Below are positions 1 to 10,694 of a stretch of DNA of 64,000 nucleotides, piece by piece. The notes below the pieces were generated by a model. That model saw only the letters and a list, made by a program, of their open reading frames with translations, was not told where the DNA came from and did not search any database. Position numbers and translations under genes: made by a program. Positions within the stretch are counted from its first letter, which is position 1. Every line of letters begins with the position of its first letter. The DNA is from Candidatus Pantoea persica (GTDB lineage: Bacteria; Pseudomonadota; Gammaproteobacteria; Enterobacterales; Enterobacteriaceae). The DNA is taken from assembly GCF_013753875.1 (NCBI RefSeq), contig NZ_SMDS01000010.1, forward strand, positions 62,001 through 126,000, given 5' to 3'.

Positions 1-129
1 TGATCACGCCTTTGCACCAGAAAAAATCGAAAAATTATGGTGTGATGTTGTTGTGGGCAACGTTCTAGCGCGATTTAAGCAAAATTGCATATCAATCAAT
101 CGAGTTTAAGCACTTAAAAAAACAATGGA

Positions 130-143
130 TTGACTTAGGTCAA
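130..143. promoter_or_regulatory. Perfect inverted repeat resembling an FNR/CRP-type half-site pair
   Basis: TTGAC-TTAG-GTCAA is a perfect palindrome in the AT-rich leader upstream of the YkgJ-type pseudogene. The FNR consensus is TTGAT-N4-ATCAA, so this is close but not exact. In E. coli the neighbouring ompW promoter, divergent from yciC, is FNR-controlled; whether ompW lies to the left of this window cannot be seen. Regulatory role is inferred from symmetry only. Confidence 0.3.
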
Positions 144-258
144 TTTTACTGACTCAGGCAGTCCGCCAATTCCGCTTGAAGAAATTTATCTGCGTGATTA
201 TTTTGCTGTTTCCCGTGTTGATTTTGGTTCGATGACTCAAGGAGTGGCGGGCGATCAA

Positions 259-660
259 ATGAGCGATAATCTTAACCCTTGTATGACCTGCGGCGCCTGC
301 TGTGCCCATTTTCGCGTCTCTTTTTACTGGGCCGAAGCGGATGACGCCGGCCGATGCATGCCGGTCGCGCTGACGGAGCCTCTGAGCCTGATGATGCGCA
401 ATATGCGCGGCACCAACGACCGCACGCCGCGCTGCAGGGCGAGCCGGGCGGCTGCGTCTCCTGCGGCATCTATGCGCAGCGTTCGTCGCCCTGCCGGGAA
501 TTCGCCATGTTCGGCTAGGGGGACGTACTGAATGAAGCCTGCGATCGCGCTCTGCGCGCGCTACGGTCTGCCGCTCCTTTTTCACCCTTCTTTACCTTCC
601 ATGACAGAAAGTTATCGCGCGGCGGGTGCCAGCGCCGGGTCAGACCATGTACAATCGCCA
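259..660 (+). pseudogene. YkgJ family cysteine-cluster protein, frameshifted
   Basis: Small predicted zinc/iron-chelating protein of the YkgJ (CxxCxxCC) family. The ATG at 259 begins [15 protein letters not shown], the family's first cysteine cluster, and homology continues to about residue 58 ([11 protein letters not shown]). The frame then shifts near position 434. The rest of the family sequence ([22 protein letters not shown], here described by position 450-515) reads in another frame, meets an in-frame TAG at about 517, and needs one more frame change near 560 to reach the NEACDRA...YGLP end. With three lesions in about 110 codons it is a pseudogene. It sits immediately upstream of yciC in the same direction; function of the family is poorly defined. 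Confidence 0.75.
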
Positions 661-693
661 AGTTAATTAACCCGGTTCCATCAAGGAGAATAC

Positions 694-1428
694 ATGACTA
701 TCACGGCAAGCTCGTTATACCGTGACACAGGAAATTTCTTCCGCCATCAGCTGCTGACCATCGTGCTGATGTCGTTACTGACCGCGTTTATCACGGTCAT
801 TCTGGTGCACACCTTTACGCCCGGCAGCAAACAGATGGCGCAGCTGCAGCAAGGCGACAGCAGCGCCTCGTCGCTGTTCGAGCTGGTGCAGAACATGTCG
901 CCGGAGCAGCAGCGCATTCTGCTGCGTGCCTCGGCGGCGGGCACGTTCGCCGTGCTGATAGGCAACACCCTGCTGCTGGGCGGCATGCTCTGCCTAATCC
1001 AGCTGGTTTCCGCCGGTCAGCGCGTCAGCGCGCTGCGCGCCATTGGCGCCGCCGCGCCGCTGCTGCCGAAGCTGCTGCTGCAAACCTTTTTGATTACGCT
1101 GGTGGTACAGCTGGGCTTTATGGTGCTGATGGTGCCGGGCGTGATCCTTGCGATTCTACTGTCGCTTTCACCGGTGATCCTCGCCAGTGAAAAGCGCGGC
1201 GTGCTGGCCTCAATGCGCGCCAGTAGCCGTCTCGCGTGGAAAAACGTCAGGCTGATCGCGCCGGCGATTATCCTCTGGCTGCTGGCGAAAATGGCCATTC
1301 TGTTCGCCTCGTCGTCGCTGACCGCACTGCCGGACAACATACTGGCGGTGGCGATCACCGCCATCGGCAACCTGATTTCGGTGCTGCTGGTAATCTATCT
1401 GTTCCGCCTTTATATGCTGGTCCGCTAA
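694..1428 (+). CDS. yciC: UPF0259 inner-membrane protein YciC
   Basis: 244 residues, close to E. coli YciC (247), beginning [19 protein letters not shown]. It is strongly hydrophobic with about six predicted membrane segments (roughly 20-40, 90-112, 125-160, 190-212, 218-240) and lies in the inner membrane. The start at 694 follows AAGGAGAAT with good spacing. Function is unknown; the family is usually found beside yciB, as here. The open frame and full length suggest it is functional despite the decayed neighbour upstream. Confidence 0.93.
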   Translation: MTITASSLYRDTGNFFRHQLLTIVLMSLLTAFITVILVHTFTPGSKQMAQLQQGDSSASSLFELVQNMSPEQQRILLRASAAGTFAVLIGNTLLLGGMLCLIQLVSAGQRVSALRAIGAAAPLLPKLLLQTFLITLVVQLGFMVLMVPGVILAILLSLSPVILASEKRGVLASMRASSRLAWKNVRLIAPAIILWLLAKMAILFASSSLTALPDNILAVAITAIGNLISVLLVIYLFRLYMLVR

Positions 1429-1482
1429 GTCCGCCGCGCCTGCGGGCGCGCGGCTTCTGATTTTGCCTTAACTGGAATGTCT

Positions 1483-2022
1483 ATGAAGCAGTTACTCGAT
1501 TTCTTTCCTTTAGTGGTCTTCTTTATCTTCTATAAGCTGTACGACATCTTCGTCGCCTCCGGCGCGCTGATTGCCGCCTCCGGCCTGGCGCTGGTGGCGA
1601 GCTGGGTGCTCTATCGCAAGGTGGAGAAGATGACCATCGTCACCTTTGTGCTAGTGGCGGTGTTCGGCACCCTGACGCTGGTTTTCCACAACGATGAGTT
1701 TATCAAGTGGAAGGTGACGGCGATCTACAGCCTGTTCGCGCTGGCGCTGCTTTACAGCCAGTTCTTTATGGCACAGCCGCTGATCAAAAGCCTACTGGGC
1801 AAAGAGATCCAGCTGCAGGAAAGCAGCTGGCGTCGTCTCAACGTCGCCTGGGCGCTCTTCTTCCTCGCCTGCGGTCTGGCGAATATCTACGTCGCCTTTT
1901 GGTTGCCGGAGGCCTTTTGGGTTAAATTTAAGGTGTTCGGTCTGACCGTCCTTACCCTAATCTTCACCCTGCTCAGCGGACTCTACATTTGGCGACGGAT
2001 ACCGCAACAAGAAGAAAAATAA
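1483..2022 (+). CDS. yciB: Septation/intracellular-septation protein YciB (IspZ family)
   Basis: Inner-membrane protein of the YciB/IspZ family, implicated in cell-envelope synthesis and division. The ATG at 1483 ([18 protein letters not shown]) is preferred over the ATG at 1477 because it gives 179 residues, the E. coli length, and places the CTGGA at 1472-1476 at usable spacing. Five hydrophobic segments alternate with basic loops. It is downstream of yciC, separated by about 50 bases. In E. coli yciA and tonB follow; neither is present here. Confidence 0.94.
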   Translation: MKQLLDFFPLVVFFIFYKLYDIFVASGALIAASGLALVASWVLYRKVEKMTIVTFVLVAVFGTLTLVFHNDEFIKWKVTAIYSLFALALLYSQFFMAQPLIKSLLGKEIQLQESSWRRLNVAWALFFLACGLANIYVAFWLPEAFWVKFKVFGLTVLTLIFTLLSGLYIWRRIPQQEEK

Positions 2023-2244
2023 CAAGCCCAATCTTGCCGGGCACGGCTGGCGCAGCGCGCCTTCACCTGCATAAGAAGCGAAGCAATGGACGACAAACAG
2101 CAATCATTTTCAATAAGCGTTAATAAATGGTCAGAAATTAGCACCGTTTAACCCCGTCTGCGGCAATGCCATCTTTCGTTTGCACTCTTATTGACAATAC
2201 TTTACCGTGTTGCCAAAACAGAATGAGCCAATGGGAGCTTGAAC

Positions 2245-2541
2245 ATGCTGTACATCATTTATGCCGAAGATAACGCTGATTCTCTGGAAAAACGCACTTC
2301 GGTGCGCCCCGCCCATCTGGCGCGCCTGCAACTGCTGCAGGATGAAGGCCGTCTGATCGTCGCCGGTCCGATGCCGGCCGTCGACACCAACGATCCCGGC
2401 GTGGCGGGCTTTACCGGCTCCGCTATTATCGCCGAGTTCAGTTCGCTGGAAGCAGCACATTCTTGGGCCGAAGCGGACCCCTACGTCGCGGCGGGCGTCT
2501 ACAGCAACGTTACCGTGAAGCCCTTCAAACGCGTCTTCTGA
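2245..2541 (+). CDS. yciI: YciI family protein (YCII-related ferredoxin-fold enzyme)
   Basis: 98 residues, identical in length to E. coli YciI, a small alpha-beta protein of the muconolactone-isomerase-like fold with a conserved His/Asp pair (here near the HLARLQLL and ADPY segments). The start is ATG 2245 ([19 protein letters not shown]) after GGGAGC at 2233-2238; the upstream TTG at 2239 is unlikely. It is normally next to tonB, but here it directly follows yciB after 222 bases. Physiological substrate unknown. Confidence 0.94.
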   Translation: MLYIIYAEDNADSLEKRTSVRPAHLARLQLLQDEGRLIVAGPMPAVDTNDPGVAGFTGSAIIAEFSSLEAAHSWAEADPYVAAGVYSNVTVKPFKRVF

Positions 2542-2564
2542 TCGCTGAACCGGTAAGCTATCGA

Positions 2565-2597
2565 TGGCTTCTGCAGCAGCAGAAGCCATTTTTATTT
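2565..2597 (+). terminator. Rho-independent terminator after yciI
   Basis: GGCTTCTGC-AGCA-GCAGAAGCC forms a 9-bp stem with a tetraloop, followed by ATTTTTATTT. It lies 25 bases after the yciI stop. Confidence 0.8.
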
Positions 2598-2617
2598 CCC
2601 CTGACGGAGCAGGCAAC

Positions 2618-2791
2618 ATGAAATGGCTGATTATGGCGCTGCTGGCGCTGGTTATCACACTGATTATCGGCGCCCTGCTGCTCTGGCGCCGTTATGGCTG
2701 GCGGCAGAAAAAGCACCTGATCGTGATGCTGATTGTGATAGCGGCGGCGCTCCAGCTGGTGAATGTGGTGCTGGTAACGAAAGGCACTTGA
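2618..2791 (+). CDS. Small hydrophobic protein of unknown function
   Basis: A 57-residue frame starting at ATG 2618 (MKWLIMALLALVITLIIG), preceded by ACGGAGC at spacing 7, between the yciI terminator and its own terminator. Two predicted membrane helices (about 3-22 and 34-52) flank a basic turn (RRYGWRQKKH), suggesting a small inner-membrane hairpin protein. I do not recognise a named family. Good ribosome site, separate terminators on both sides and absence of stops argue that it is a real gene; it could be lineage-specific. Confidence 0.6.
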   Translation: MKWLIMALLALVITLIIGALLLWRRYGWRQKKHLIVMLIVIAAALQLVNVVLVTKGT

Positions 2792-2820
2792 AAAAAAGCC
2801 GCCTTTTCAGGCGGCTTTTT
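2792..2820. terminator. Bidirectional terminator
   Basis: A-run, GCCGCC-TTTTCA-GGCGGC, then T-run. It sits between the convergent small membrane gene (+) and yciY (-) and can serve both strands. Confidence 0.85.
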
Positions 2821-2993
2821 CACATATTCTGCGTGATAAAGAGTATCGAACGGCGCTGCTGCTGCGCCATCTGGTGGCGAATGGCATGAATACGGCTGTA
2901 GCGACGCGACTGCCCCTCTAACCAGCAGGCGCGGCGGCGATGCGCCTGACGAAAAATTCTCCAGCGGGACACTTCATTTCTGCTTTTTTTCAT
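2820..2993 (-). CDS. yciY: YciY family small basic protein
   Basis: 57 residues, the same length as E. coli YciY. The minus-strand ATG at 2993 gives MKKSRNEVSRWRIFRQAHRR, followed by a RRACWLEGQSRR segment that matches YciY (EVGRW...SRWLEGQSRR). It is highly basic and arginine-rich. It is divergent from cls, exactly as yciY lies beside cls in E. coli, and its stop abuts the shared terminator. Function is unknown. Short length and composition make it easy to miss in annotation; the synteny and motif make the call fairly secure. Confidence 0.8.
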   Translation of the reverse strand: MKKSRNEVSRWRIFRQAHRRRACWLEGQSRRYSRIHAIRHQMAQQQRRSILFITQNM

Positions 2994-3153
2994 AACTTCT
3001 CTCCAGCTTTACTCTCACGCGGCCGCATTATAAACATCTGCGCGCCAATGCCAACTCGGATCTCTTATCGAACCGCAACGGCGATTTGGGGTTTCACTGC
3101 TGCCTGACAGCACGTAAACTTCTCAGATCAAGCGCGAACAGGATATCCACTTA

Positions 3154-4611
3154 ATGAGCACTTTTTATACATTAATCAGCTGGTTGCTGCTGTTTGGCTA
3201 CTGGTTGCTGATTGCTGGCGTCACGCTGCGCATCCTGATGAAGCGTCGCACGGTGACCTCGGCGATGGCCTGGCTGTTGATTATCTACATCATTCCGCTG
3301 GTGGGCATCATTGCATACCTCTCCTTTGGCGAACTCCACCTGGGCAAGCGGCGGGCGGAGCGCGCGCGCACCATGTGGCCCGCGACGGCAAAGTGGCTCA
3401 ACGATCTGAAGCAGCGCAGCCACATCTTTGCTACCGAACACAGCGACATGGCGCGCTCGCTGTTTCAGCTGTGCGAGAACCGTCAGGGCATCGCCGGGGT
3501 AAAAGGCAACCAGCTGCAGCTGCTCACCAGCTCAGATGACGTGATGCAGGCGCTGATCCGCGATATCCAACTGGCGCGCCACAATATTGAGATGGTGTTC
3601 TATATCTGGCATCCCGGCGGGCTGGCGGATGAGGTAGCCGAGTCGCTGATGGCCGCCTCGCGGCGCGGCGTGCACTGCCGCCTGATGCTCGACTCCGCCG
3701 GCAGTGTCACCTTTTTCCGCAGTCCGTGGGTCGGCATGATGCGCAACGCCGGCATTGACGTAGTAGAGGCGCTGCAGGTCAGCCTGCTGCGCGTGTTTCT
3801 GCGCCGCATGGATCTGCGCCAGCACCGCAAGGTGGTGCTGATCGACAACTATATCGCCTATACCGGCAGCATGAACCTAGTAGATCCGCGCTTCTTCAAA
3901 CAGGAGGCGGGCATCGGCCAGTGGATCGATCTGATGGCGCGCATGGAGGGGCCGGTGGCCACTACCATGGGCATCGTCTACAGCTGCGACTGGGAGATCG
4001 AGACGGGCAAACGCATTCTGCCGCCGCCGCCCGACGGCAATATCATGCCCTTTGAGCGCGAGAGTGGCACGGTACAGGTAATCGCCTCCGGCCCCGGCTT
4101 TCCGGAAGATATGATCCATCAGGCGCTGCTGACCGCCGTCTACGCCGCGCGCGAGCAGCTGATTATGACCACGCCCTACTTTGTGCCGAGCGACGACCTG
4201 CTGCATGCCATCTGTACGGCGGCGCTGCGCGGCGTCGAGGTCAGCATTATCGTGCCGCATCATAATGACTCGCTGCTGGTAGGCTGGGCGAGCCGCGCCT
4301 TCTTCAGCGAACTGCTGGAGGCGGGCGTGCGCATCTACCAGTTCGAGGATGGCCTGCTGCACACCAAGAGCGTGCTGGTGGATAGGCAGCTGAGCCTGGT
4401 CGGCACTGTTAATCTCGATATGCGCAGCCTGTGGCTCAACTTTGAGATTACGCTGGCGGTGGACGACGCCGGCTTCGGCAGCGATCTGGCCTGCGTGCAG
4501 GATGACTATATCGCCCGTTCGCGTCTGCTGGATGCCGCGCGCTGGTCAAAACGTGCCTGGTGGCAGCGCATCGTCGAACGACTGTTTTACTTCTTTAGCC
4601 CTTTACTGTAA
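3154..4611 (+). CDS. clsA: Cardiolipin synthase A
   Basis: 485 residues (E. coli ClsA 486). Catalyses phosphatidyl transfer between phosphatidylglycerol molecules to make cardiolipin at the inner membrane. Two N-terminal membrane helices (about 5-25 and 38-58) precede two phospholipase-D HKD motifs: HRKVVLIDN...GSMNLVD in the middle and [10 protein letters not shown]...GTVNLDMRS near the C-terminus. Both histidine/lysine/aspartate sets are present. Start ATG 3154 after CAGGATA. yciU follows 46 bases downstream. No lesion seen. Confidence 0.96.
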   Translation: MSTFYTLISWLLLFGYWLLIAGVTLRILMKRRTVTSAMAWLLIIYIIPLVGIIAYLSFGELHLGKRRAERARTMWPATAKWLNDLKQRSHIFATEHSDMARSLFQLCENRQGIAGVKGNQLQLLTSSDDVMQALIRDIQLARHNIEMVFYIWHPGGLADEVAESLMAASRRGVHCRLMLDSAGSVTFFRSPWVGMMRNAGIDVVEALQVSLLRVFLRRMDLRQHRKVVLIDNYIAYTGSMNLVDPRFFKQEAGIGQWIDLMARMEGPVATTMGIVYSCDWEIETGKRILPPPPDGNIMPFERESGTVQVIASGPGFPEDMIHQALLTAVYAAREQLIMTTPYFVPSDDLLHAICTAALRGVEVSIIVPHHNDSLLVGWASRAFFSELLEAGVRIYQFEDGLLHTKSVLVDRQLSLVGTVNLDMRSLWLNFEITLAVDDAGFGSDLACVQDDYIARSRLLDAARWSKRAWWQRIVERLFYFFSPLL

Positions 4612-4657
4612 AACGAGCGGAAATTGCAACGCGCCCGATGGGCTGACAGGACCGAAC

Positions 4658-4981
4658 ATGGATTCAAACAACCGTCTTACCAAAGATGAAACGCTGGAAC
4701 AGGCCTACGATATTTTTCTCGAACTGGCCGGCGACAATCTCGATCCGGCGGAGATCATTCTTTTCAACCTGCAGTTTGAAGAGCGCGGCGGCGCCGAGCT
4801 GTTCGATCCGTCGGAAGACTGGAAAGAGCATGTCGACTTCGATCTTAATCCCAACTTCTTCTCTGAGGTGGTGATCGGTCTGGGCAACGCGGACGGCGAG
4901 CAGATTACCGACGTCTTCGCGCGCGTGCTGCTCTGCCGCGAGAAAGACCACAAGCTGTGCCATATTCTCTGGCGCGAATAA
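4658..4981 (+). CDS. yciU: YciU, DUF440/HI1450 family acidic dsDNA-mimic protein
   Basis: 107 residues, very acidic ([28 protein letters not shown]). The HI1450 family structure suggests a double-stranded-DNA mimic that may bind HU-like proteins; this is family knowledge. Start ATG 4658 after ACAGGACCG. It lies just after clsA, as in E. coli. The decayed oppF frame on the other strand has lost its stop and now runs antisense into this gene, but yciU itself is intact. Confidence 0.92.
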   Translation: MDSNNRLTKDETLEQAYDIFLELAGDNLDPAEIILFNLQFEERGGAELFDPSEDWKEHVDFDLNPNFFSEVVIGLGNADGEQITDVFARVLLCREKDHKLCHILWRE

Positions 4982-4984
4982 CAT

Positions 4985-5872
4985 TCGACAGATAAACAGG
5001 AGACCGCATGGCGGAAGCTCTCCTCCAGCAGCGGCCACGTTTTGGCGCACTCCGGACCGGTGATGGGACAGCGCGTGCGGAACACGCAGCCCGACGGTGG
5101 ATTGATCGGCGAAGGCAGCTCCCCCTCTGGCAGCTGGATCTGCTTGTTCTTCTCCAGATCGGGATCGGCACCGCTGACATCAGCGCGCGCGTATAAGGAT
5201 ATGCTGCGGGTTGTTGTACACCGTGTCATAGGTGCCCAGCTCCACTGCATGGCCGAGATACATCACCAGTATGCGGTCGGAGATATGCTTCACCACCGCC
5301 AGGTCGTGCGCGATAAAGATCATCGACAGCCCCATTTCGCGCTGCGCAGCTGCTGCTGCAGGTTCACCACCTGCGCCTGAATCGACACGTCGAGCGCCGA
5401 CACCGGCTCGTCGCAAATAATCAGCTTCGGCTCGAGGATCAGCGAACGGACGATGCCGATGCGCTGGCACTGGCCGCCAGAGAACTCATGCGGATAAAGG
5501 TTGATCAGGTTCGGCAGCAGGCCCCCACCTTCATCATCATATTTTTGACGCGCTCTTTGATCCCCTGATGCGCCATCTCTGGATGATAGGTGCGCAGCGG
5601 CTCGGCGATGATATCGCCGATGGTCATGCGCGGGTTCAGCGAGGCGAACGGATCCTGTAAAATCATCTGGATATAGCTGCGCGCCTTGCGCCACTCCGCC
5701 TCGCTCTGGCCGAGCAGATCGCTTCCCAGCCACGCCACGCGGCCGTCGGTCGCCTTGACTAGGCCGATGATGGCGCGCGCCAGCGTTGATTTGCCACAGC
5801 CGGACTCGCCCACCACGCCTAAGGTTTCGCCCTCATAGAGGCGCAGGCTGACGCTATCCACCGCCTTCCGCG
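4985..5872 (-). pseudogene. oppF: Oligopeptide ABC transporter ATPase OppF, remnant
   Basis: Cytoplasmic ATPase of the Opp peptide importer. Recognisable parts in order: Walker A ([16 protein letters not shown], near 5775-5820), signature ([13 protein letters not shown], about 5470), Walker B ([12 protein letters not shown]), H-loop region and the C-terminal SPINPPSGCVFRTRCP segment. These lie in at least three frames, with shifts near 5520, 5325 and 5190. The first about 40 codons are missing: the sequence [14 protein letters not shown] joins directly to the truncated end of oppD at about 5873. The original stop is also lost, so the last frame runs into antisense yciU. Non-functional. Confidence 0.92.
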
Positions 5873-5873
5873 A

Positions 5874-6563
<690 letters not shown>

Positions 6564-6574
6564 CGGGAAACTCC

Positions 6575-7483
6575 TTAAAGATCTTTCGGGTCGAGGGCGT
6601 CACGCAGGCCATCGCCGATAAAGTTGAAACAGAACAGCGTCACCACTAGAAAGCCAGCCGGAAACAGCAGCAGCCACAGCGAGACCTCCATCGAGTTGGC
6701 GCCGTCGCTGAGCAGCGCGCCCCAGCTGCTGAGCGGCTCCTGAGTGCCGAGGCCGAGGAAGCTCAGGAAGGATTCGAACAGGATCATGCTCGGCACCAGC
6801 AGCGAGGCGTAGACCACCACCAAGCTGAACACGTTCGGCACGATATGGCGCAGCACGATGCTGCCTGTGGAGACGCCGCCGACGTGCGCCGCTTCGATAA
6901 ACTCTTTGCGCTTTAGGCCCAGCGTCTGGCCGCGCACGATACGCACCATGTCGAGCCACGACACCATGCCGATCGCGGCGAAAATCAGCAGGATATTGCG
7001 CCAGAAAAAGGTCACCAGCAGGATGACGAAAACATAAACGGAAAGGAATTCAGGATCTCCAGAATACGCATCATAACCGAGTCGGTTTTGCCGCCGAGGT
7101 AGCCGGCAATCGAGCCGTAGAGCGTGCCGACAATCACCGCGATCAGCGCTAAAGCGATGCCGACCATCAGCGAAATACGGCCGCCGATGGCGACGCGCAC
7201 CAGTAGATCGCGCCCCGAGGAGTCGGTGCCGAACCAGTGGCCAGAAGTGGTTGTCCGGCGCGGCTGACATCATGCCCCAGTCGGTGTCGTCATAGGCGAA
7301 CTGCGAGAACAGCGGCGCGAAAATCACGAACAGTGTAATCACCAGCAGCACCAGCAGGCTGATCAACGCCGCGCAGTTATGGATAAAACGGCGGCGCGCA
7401 TCCTGCCACAGGCTGCGCCCTTCCACTTCCAGCTTTTCGCTGAAGGCATCCAGAGCGTCGCTGTTTTTCTTACTCAACATCAT
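6575..7483 (-). pseudogene. oppC: Oligopeptide ABC transporter permease OppC, frameshifted
   Basis: The frame stays open for 302 codons, the E. coli OppC length, but the central part is out of register. Codons 1-78 (MMLSKKNSDALDAF to SAAPDN) match OppC. A frameshift near 7240 and a compensating one near 7045 (a T lost from a T-run in the MFFVILLV codons) place the middle 60 or so residues, normally VAIGGRISLMVG to NSFPFMF, in a different frame. The last 115 residues, including the EAA loop region, match again. The scrambled stretch replaces two membrane helices, so the product is almost certainly dead although the ORF looks complete. Confidence 0.88.
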
Positions 7484-7497
7484 CGCGAGCTCCTCTC

Positions 7498-8379
7498 TCA
7501 GTAACGGAGTTTCGGATCGATTACGGCATAGAGCACGTCGACGATCGCGTTGAAGATAATGGTCAGTACGCCCACCAGAATGGTCAGGCTCATCACCAGT
7601 TCAGCGCGCCGTTGACAAACAGCTAGCCGATGCCCGGCAGGCCATAAATCGACTCGATCACCATCGAGCCGGTGATAATGCCGACAAAGGCCGGGCCGAG
7701 ACAGGAGAGCACCGGCAACAGCGCGGGCTTGAGCGCATGCTGCACACGATACAACGCAGCGGCAGGCCTTTGGCGCGCGCGGTGCGGATATAAAGTTAGA
7801 ATGCATCACCTCAATCATCGAGCCGCGGGTAATGCGTGCGATGCTGGCGATATAGGCGAGCGAAAGCGCGCCACCATCGGTAGCACCGCACCATATAGCG
7901 CAGCTGGCCGCCGGGCAGCTATTTCAGGGTAATGGCGAACAGTAGCACCAGCAACAGCGCCACCACAAAACTGGGTATCACCACGCCGGTCATGGCGAGC
8001 CCCATAACCCCATAGTCCCACAGGCTGTTCTGCTTCAACGCCGCGATCACCGCCAGCACAAAGGCCGCGAGGCCGAGCTTGGGGACACCGGGAAGGCGTG
8101 CGCGACCAGGTAGTTAACCGAGTAGTCTTTGTATTTGAACGACGGCCCGAAGTCGCCGTGCGCCAGCTGGATAAGGTAGTCCAAGTATTGCTTGCCGATG
8201 GGATCGTTGAGGTGATACTTCGCCTCGATATTGGCCATCACCTCGGGCGCGAGTGTGCGTTCGCCGGTAAAGGGGGCTGCCGGGCGCCAAGCGCATCATA
8301 AAGAAGGAGATGGTGATGAGCACGAAGAGCGTGGGATGGGAAACGCTTCAAGCAGTCGACGCAGGATGAATTTTAACAT
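7498..8379 (-). pseudogene. oppB: Oligopeptide ABC transporter permease OppB, remnant
   Basis: The start (MLKFILRRLLEA, ATG 8379) and the end (SLTILVG...VLYAVIDPKLRY) are recognisable. Between them homology is spread over all frames: ITISFFMMRLAPGSP, then ANIEAKYHLNDPIGKQYLDY and FGPSFKYKDYSVN, then SMIEVMHSNFI. At least five frame changes are needed and the locus is about 39 bases shorter than expected. It is in the normal opp order between oppA and oppC. Confidence 0.9.
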
Positions 8380-8471
8380 TGCCATATCTACAGGCTTATT
8401 GCTTCACAAAACGTACAAAGTACATAAAGGCGGCGCGCCAGGCGCCGCCATTGCCGGTAGCCTGAGTGCTA

Positions 8472-9288
8472 TTAGTATTTGATAATGTAAAAGTTCTTGT
8501 CGAGCGTCTTGTCCAGCGGATCTTTGCCGGTGTAGCCGCCAACGTAAGGCTTCACCAGACGCGCGTTCACGTAGTAGTAAACCGGTACGATGGTGCTGTT
8601 CTTGTCCATGATTTGCTCCGCTTTGGCATAATGCGCTTCACCAAGATTTTTTCGTTGATCACCCTGTCGCTGAGCAGATAGGCGCCGTTGCCGACATAGC
8701 CAGGCATCGCCCCACTTTTCCACCGTTGCTGCGTTGACCGGCGACATCGCCGTGTTCGCCAGCATGAAAATAAAGTACGGCACCGGCTCGCTGAGGGTAA
8801 CCTGCAGATGACGATCGTCCAGCGCCTTCATCCCAAGGCTCTCCGGCCCAGAATAGCGTCAATCTGGCTGATATGCGCCGCCTGCAGGTAGCTGGCGTAG
8901 GGCGAAGCGGTTTTTGGATCGGCAAGGCGTCGCCAGCTGTAGACAAAATCGCGCGCGGTCACCGGATCGCCGTTGCTCCAGCGGGCGTTATCGCGCAGGG
9001 TAAAGGTCCAGACTTTGCCGCCCTCGTTTTGCCAGCTCTGCGCCACACCCAGCACGATCGCGCCGTTATTGTCGGTAGTGACCAGCCCTCCTTCTAGCAG
9101 ATTCGAAATAATGCGCGACTCCGGCACACCTTCATTTTTTGCGGATCTAGCGTCGATACTTCCGTGCTGTTATTAATCACCATCTGCTGCGTGACGGCTA
9201 ATACTGTTCCCGGTGGTACCGCGGCGGCGTGCCCGGCACCGGAGGCCATTATCAAAGCGAGAACCAGCGGCGTTATCTTCCATTTCAT
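8472..9288 (-). pseudogene. oppA: Oligopeptide-binding protein OppA, internally deleted
   Basis: Periplasmic peptide-binding component. The signal peptide (MKWKITPLVLALIMASGAGHA from ATG 9288) is intact. A frameshift near 9125 splits it from the RIISNLLEGGLVT part. A second break near 8830 and a large deletion (about 300 codons, between the VNAATVEKWGDAW region and EQIMDKNSTIVPVYYY) remove most of the binding lobes. Only the C-terminal end (ARLVKPYVGGYTGKDPLD) survives. About 270 codons remain of the usual 540. Confidence 0.93.
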
Positions 9289-9845
9289 CAAAAAAGTTAA
9301 CCTTATTCATAAACCCTTTAGCCCATAAGCAAGAAGTGTTCTCACTTTGAGACCAAATGGAAAAAACTTGTGCGCCGAAAATTAGCAGAACGCTAGGCCC
9401 GCCGACAAAGTAAAATAACAAAAATGTTAACTAATTCTCTTTTATCATGTCTCCATGACAAAAGGTAGCGTTAATTTTTACGCTGAGATAATGTCTAGCA
9501 TGATGTTAATCAAGGCTATTTTAACAGGCGGCGTCGCTTACGCTTTGTTCTGCGCGCTTTTTTGTCGCCTTTGCGCAACCCTTATGCGGTTTTCTGATTT
9601 GGAAAGATAAAAGCGTCTGTTCACGCGCCCGGCGCTATTTTTTGTCACAGCATTTGCACGATGGGCACATTTTTATGGTGTGAAAATATTCACATAGCGG
9701 CGGCGTTTTTTATGCGCCCGTGAGTTAAGAAACAAAGCTAATAACGGCAGGGCTGAGTTAAGCAACAGGAATAAAAACGCGGTAATGGTGCAAAAGTTTT
9801 ACACTTTTGCACCAAAATAATGCAAAGGCAATTTCCAGCTGAAAA
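9289..9845. other. Intergenic region between oppA and ychE
   Basis: About 560 bases without a gene. It should hold the old opp promoter and leader (minus strand) and the 3' flank of ychE. It is AT-rich near 9400-9500 (runs of T and ATGTTAAC). The only strong structure is the palindrome at 9787-9813. No protein homology was found in six frames. Confidence 0.6.
9787..9813. repeat. Perfect 11-bp inverted repeat downstream of ychE
   Basis: GGTGCAAAAGT-TTTAC-ACTTTTGCACC, a perfect hairpin 33 bases beyond the ychE stop. Neither strand shows a U-run directly after the stem, so it is either a degenerate terminator, an RNA 3'-end stabiliser or a DNA operator. Confidence 0.6.
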
Positions 9846-10496
9846 TTAAGCGGCCATCAGGCCCGGGAAAAGCGCCCGAATACCGGTAACGACAAATTCG
9901 ATGCCCAGCGCCATCAGCAGCAATCCCATAATACGTGTAATCACGTTGATGCCGGTCTGGCCGAGTAAGCGCACCATCAGAGGCGCGGCGCGGAACAGCA
10001 GCCAGCAGCAAAAGGCGAAGAGCGCAATCGCCACGCTGAAGCCCAGCAGGTTTTGCCAGCTGTGGTAGCGCGTGCTCCAGACGATAGTGGAGCTAATCGC
10101 GCCCGGCCCCGCCATCAGCGGCAGGGCGAGCGGCACCACGCCGATGCTCTCTCGGATCGCCGTTTCCGACTTCTCCTGCTTGTTCTGCTTATCCTCACCC
10201 AGCTTGCCGCTGATCATTGACATGGCGATGGTGACCACCAGAATGCCGCCCGCAATGCGGAAGGAGTCAATGGAGATGCCAAAGATATGCAGAATGGCGT
10301 CGCCGAGAAACAGCGAGGTCCAAAGAATAACCGCCACCGCCAGGTTGGCGGTCATATTGGTTTTATTGCGTTCTGCCACCGCCTGGTAGCTGGTCATGCT
10401 GATAAACACCGGAATAATGCCGACGGGATTCACCAGCGCGAACAGGCCAACAAAGAATTTGATATAGCCCGAAAGATCAAGCAAAGCAGGGTTCAA
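9846..10496 (-). CDS. ychE: MarC/YchE family inner-membrane protein
   Basis: Multi-helix inner-membrane protein of the MarC family, function unknown. Reading from TTG 10496, which follows GGAG at spacing 6, gives 216 residues against 215 in E. coli YchE; six hydrophobic segments and the conserved NPVGIIPVF and [10 protein letters not shown] motifs are intact. The frame is open much further upstream, to 11051, because a deletion has joined the tdk remnant in phase. I chose the TTG because it matches family length and has a ribosome site. In E. coli adhE lies between ychE and tdk; it is absent here. Confidence 0.9.
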   Translation of the reverse strand: MNPALLDLSGYIKFFVGLFALVNPVGIIPVFISMTSYQAVAERNKTNMTANLAVAVILWTSLFLGDAILHIFGISIDSFRIAGGILVVTIAMSMISGKLGEDKQNKQEKSETAIRESIGVVPLALPLMAGPGAISSTIVWSTRYHSWQNLLGFSVAIALFAFCCWLLFRAAPLMVRLLGQTGINVITRIMGLLLMALGIEFVVTGIRALFPGLMAA

Positions 10497-10694
10497 GGTT
10501 CGCTCCGATGAGAAAAGGGAAAACGCGCTTAATTTACGCAAAAATCGGCCGGTTAACCAGCCACAGGAACAGAAAATTCTGCTGTGACAGCGCCGCAGCG
10601 CGAGGCGGTTATGCCAGAGGAACGCGTGGGCGAAGAGGAAAACGGGCACGTCCGGCGCGTTAACATTCATGAACAATGTAGGGGCGCCCTTCTG

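Noticed and set aside
2086-2151. 21-codon ORF between yciB and yciI (MDDKQQSFSIS)
   Set aside because: Too short, no clear ribosome site and no resemblance to TonB or YciA.
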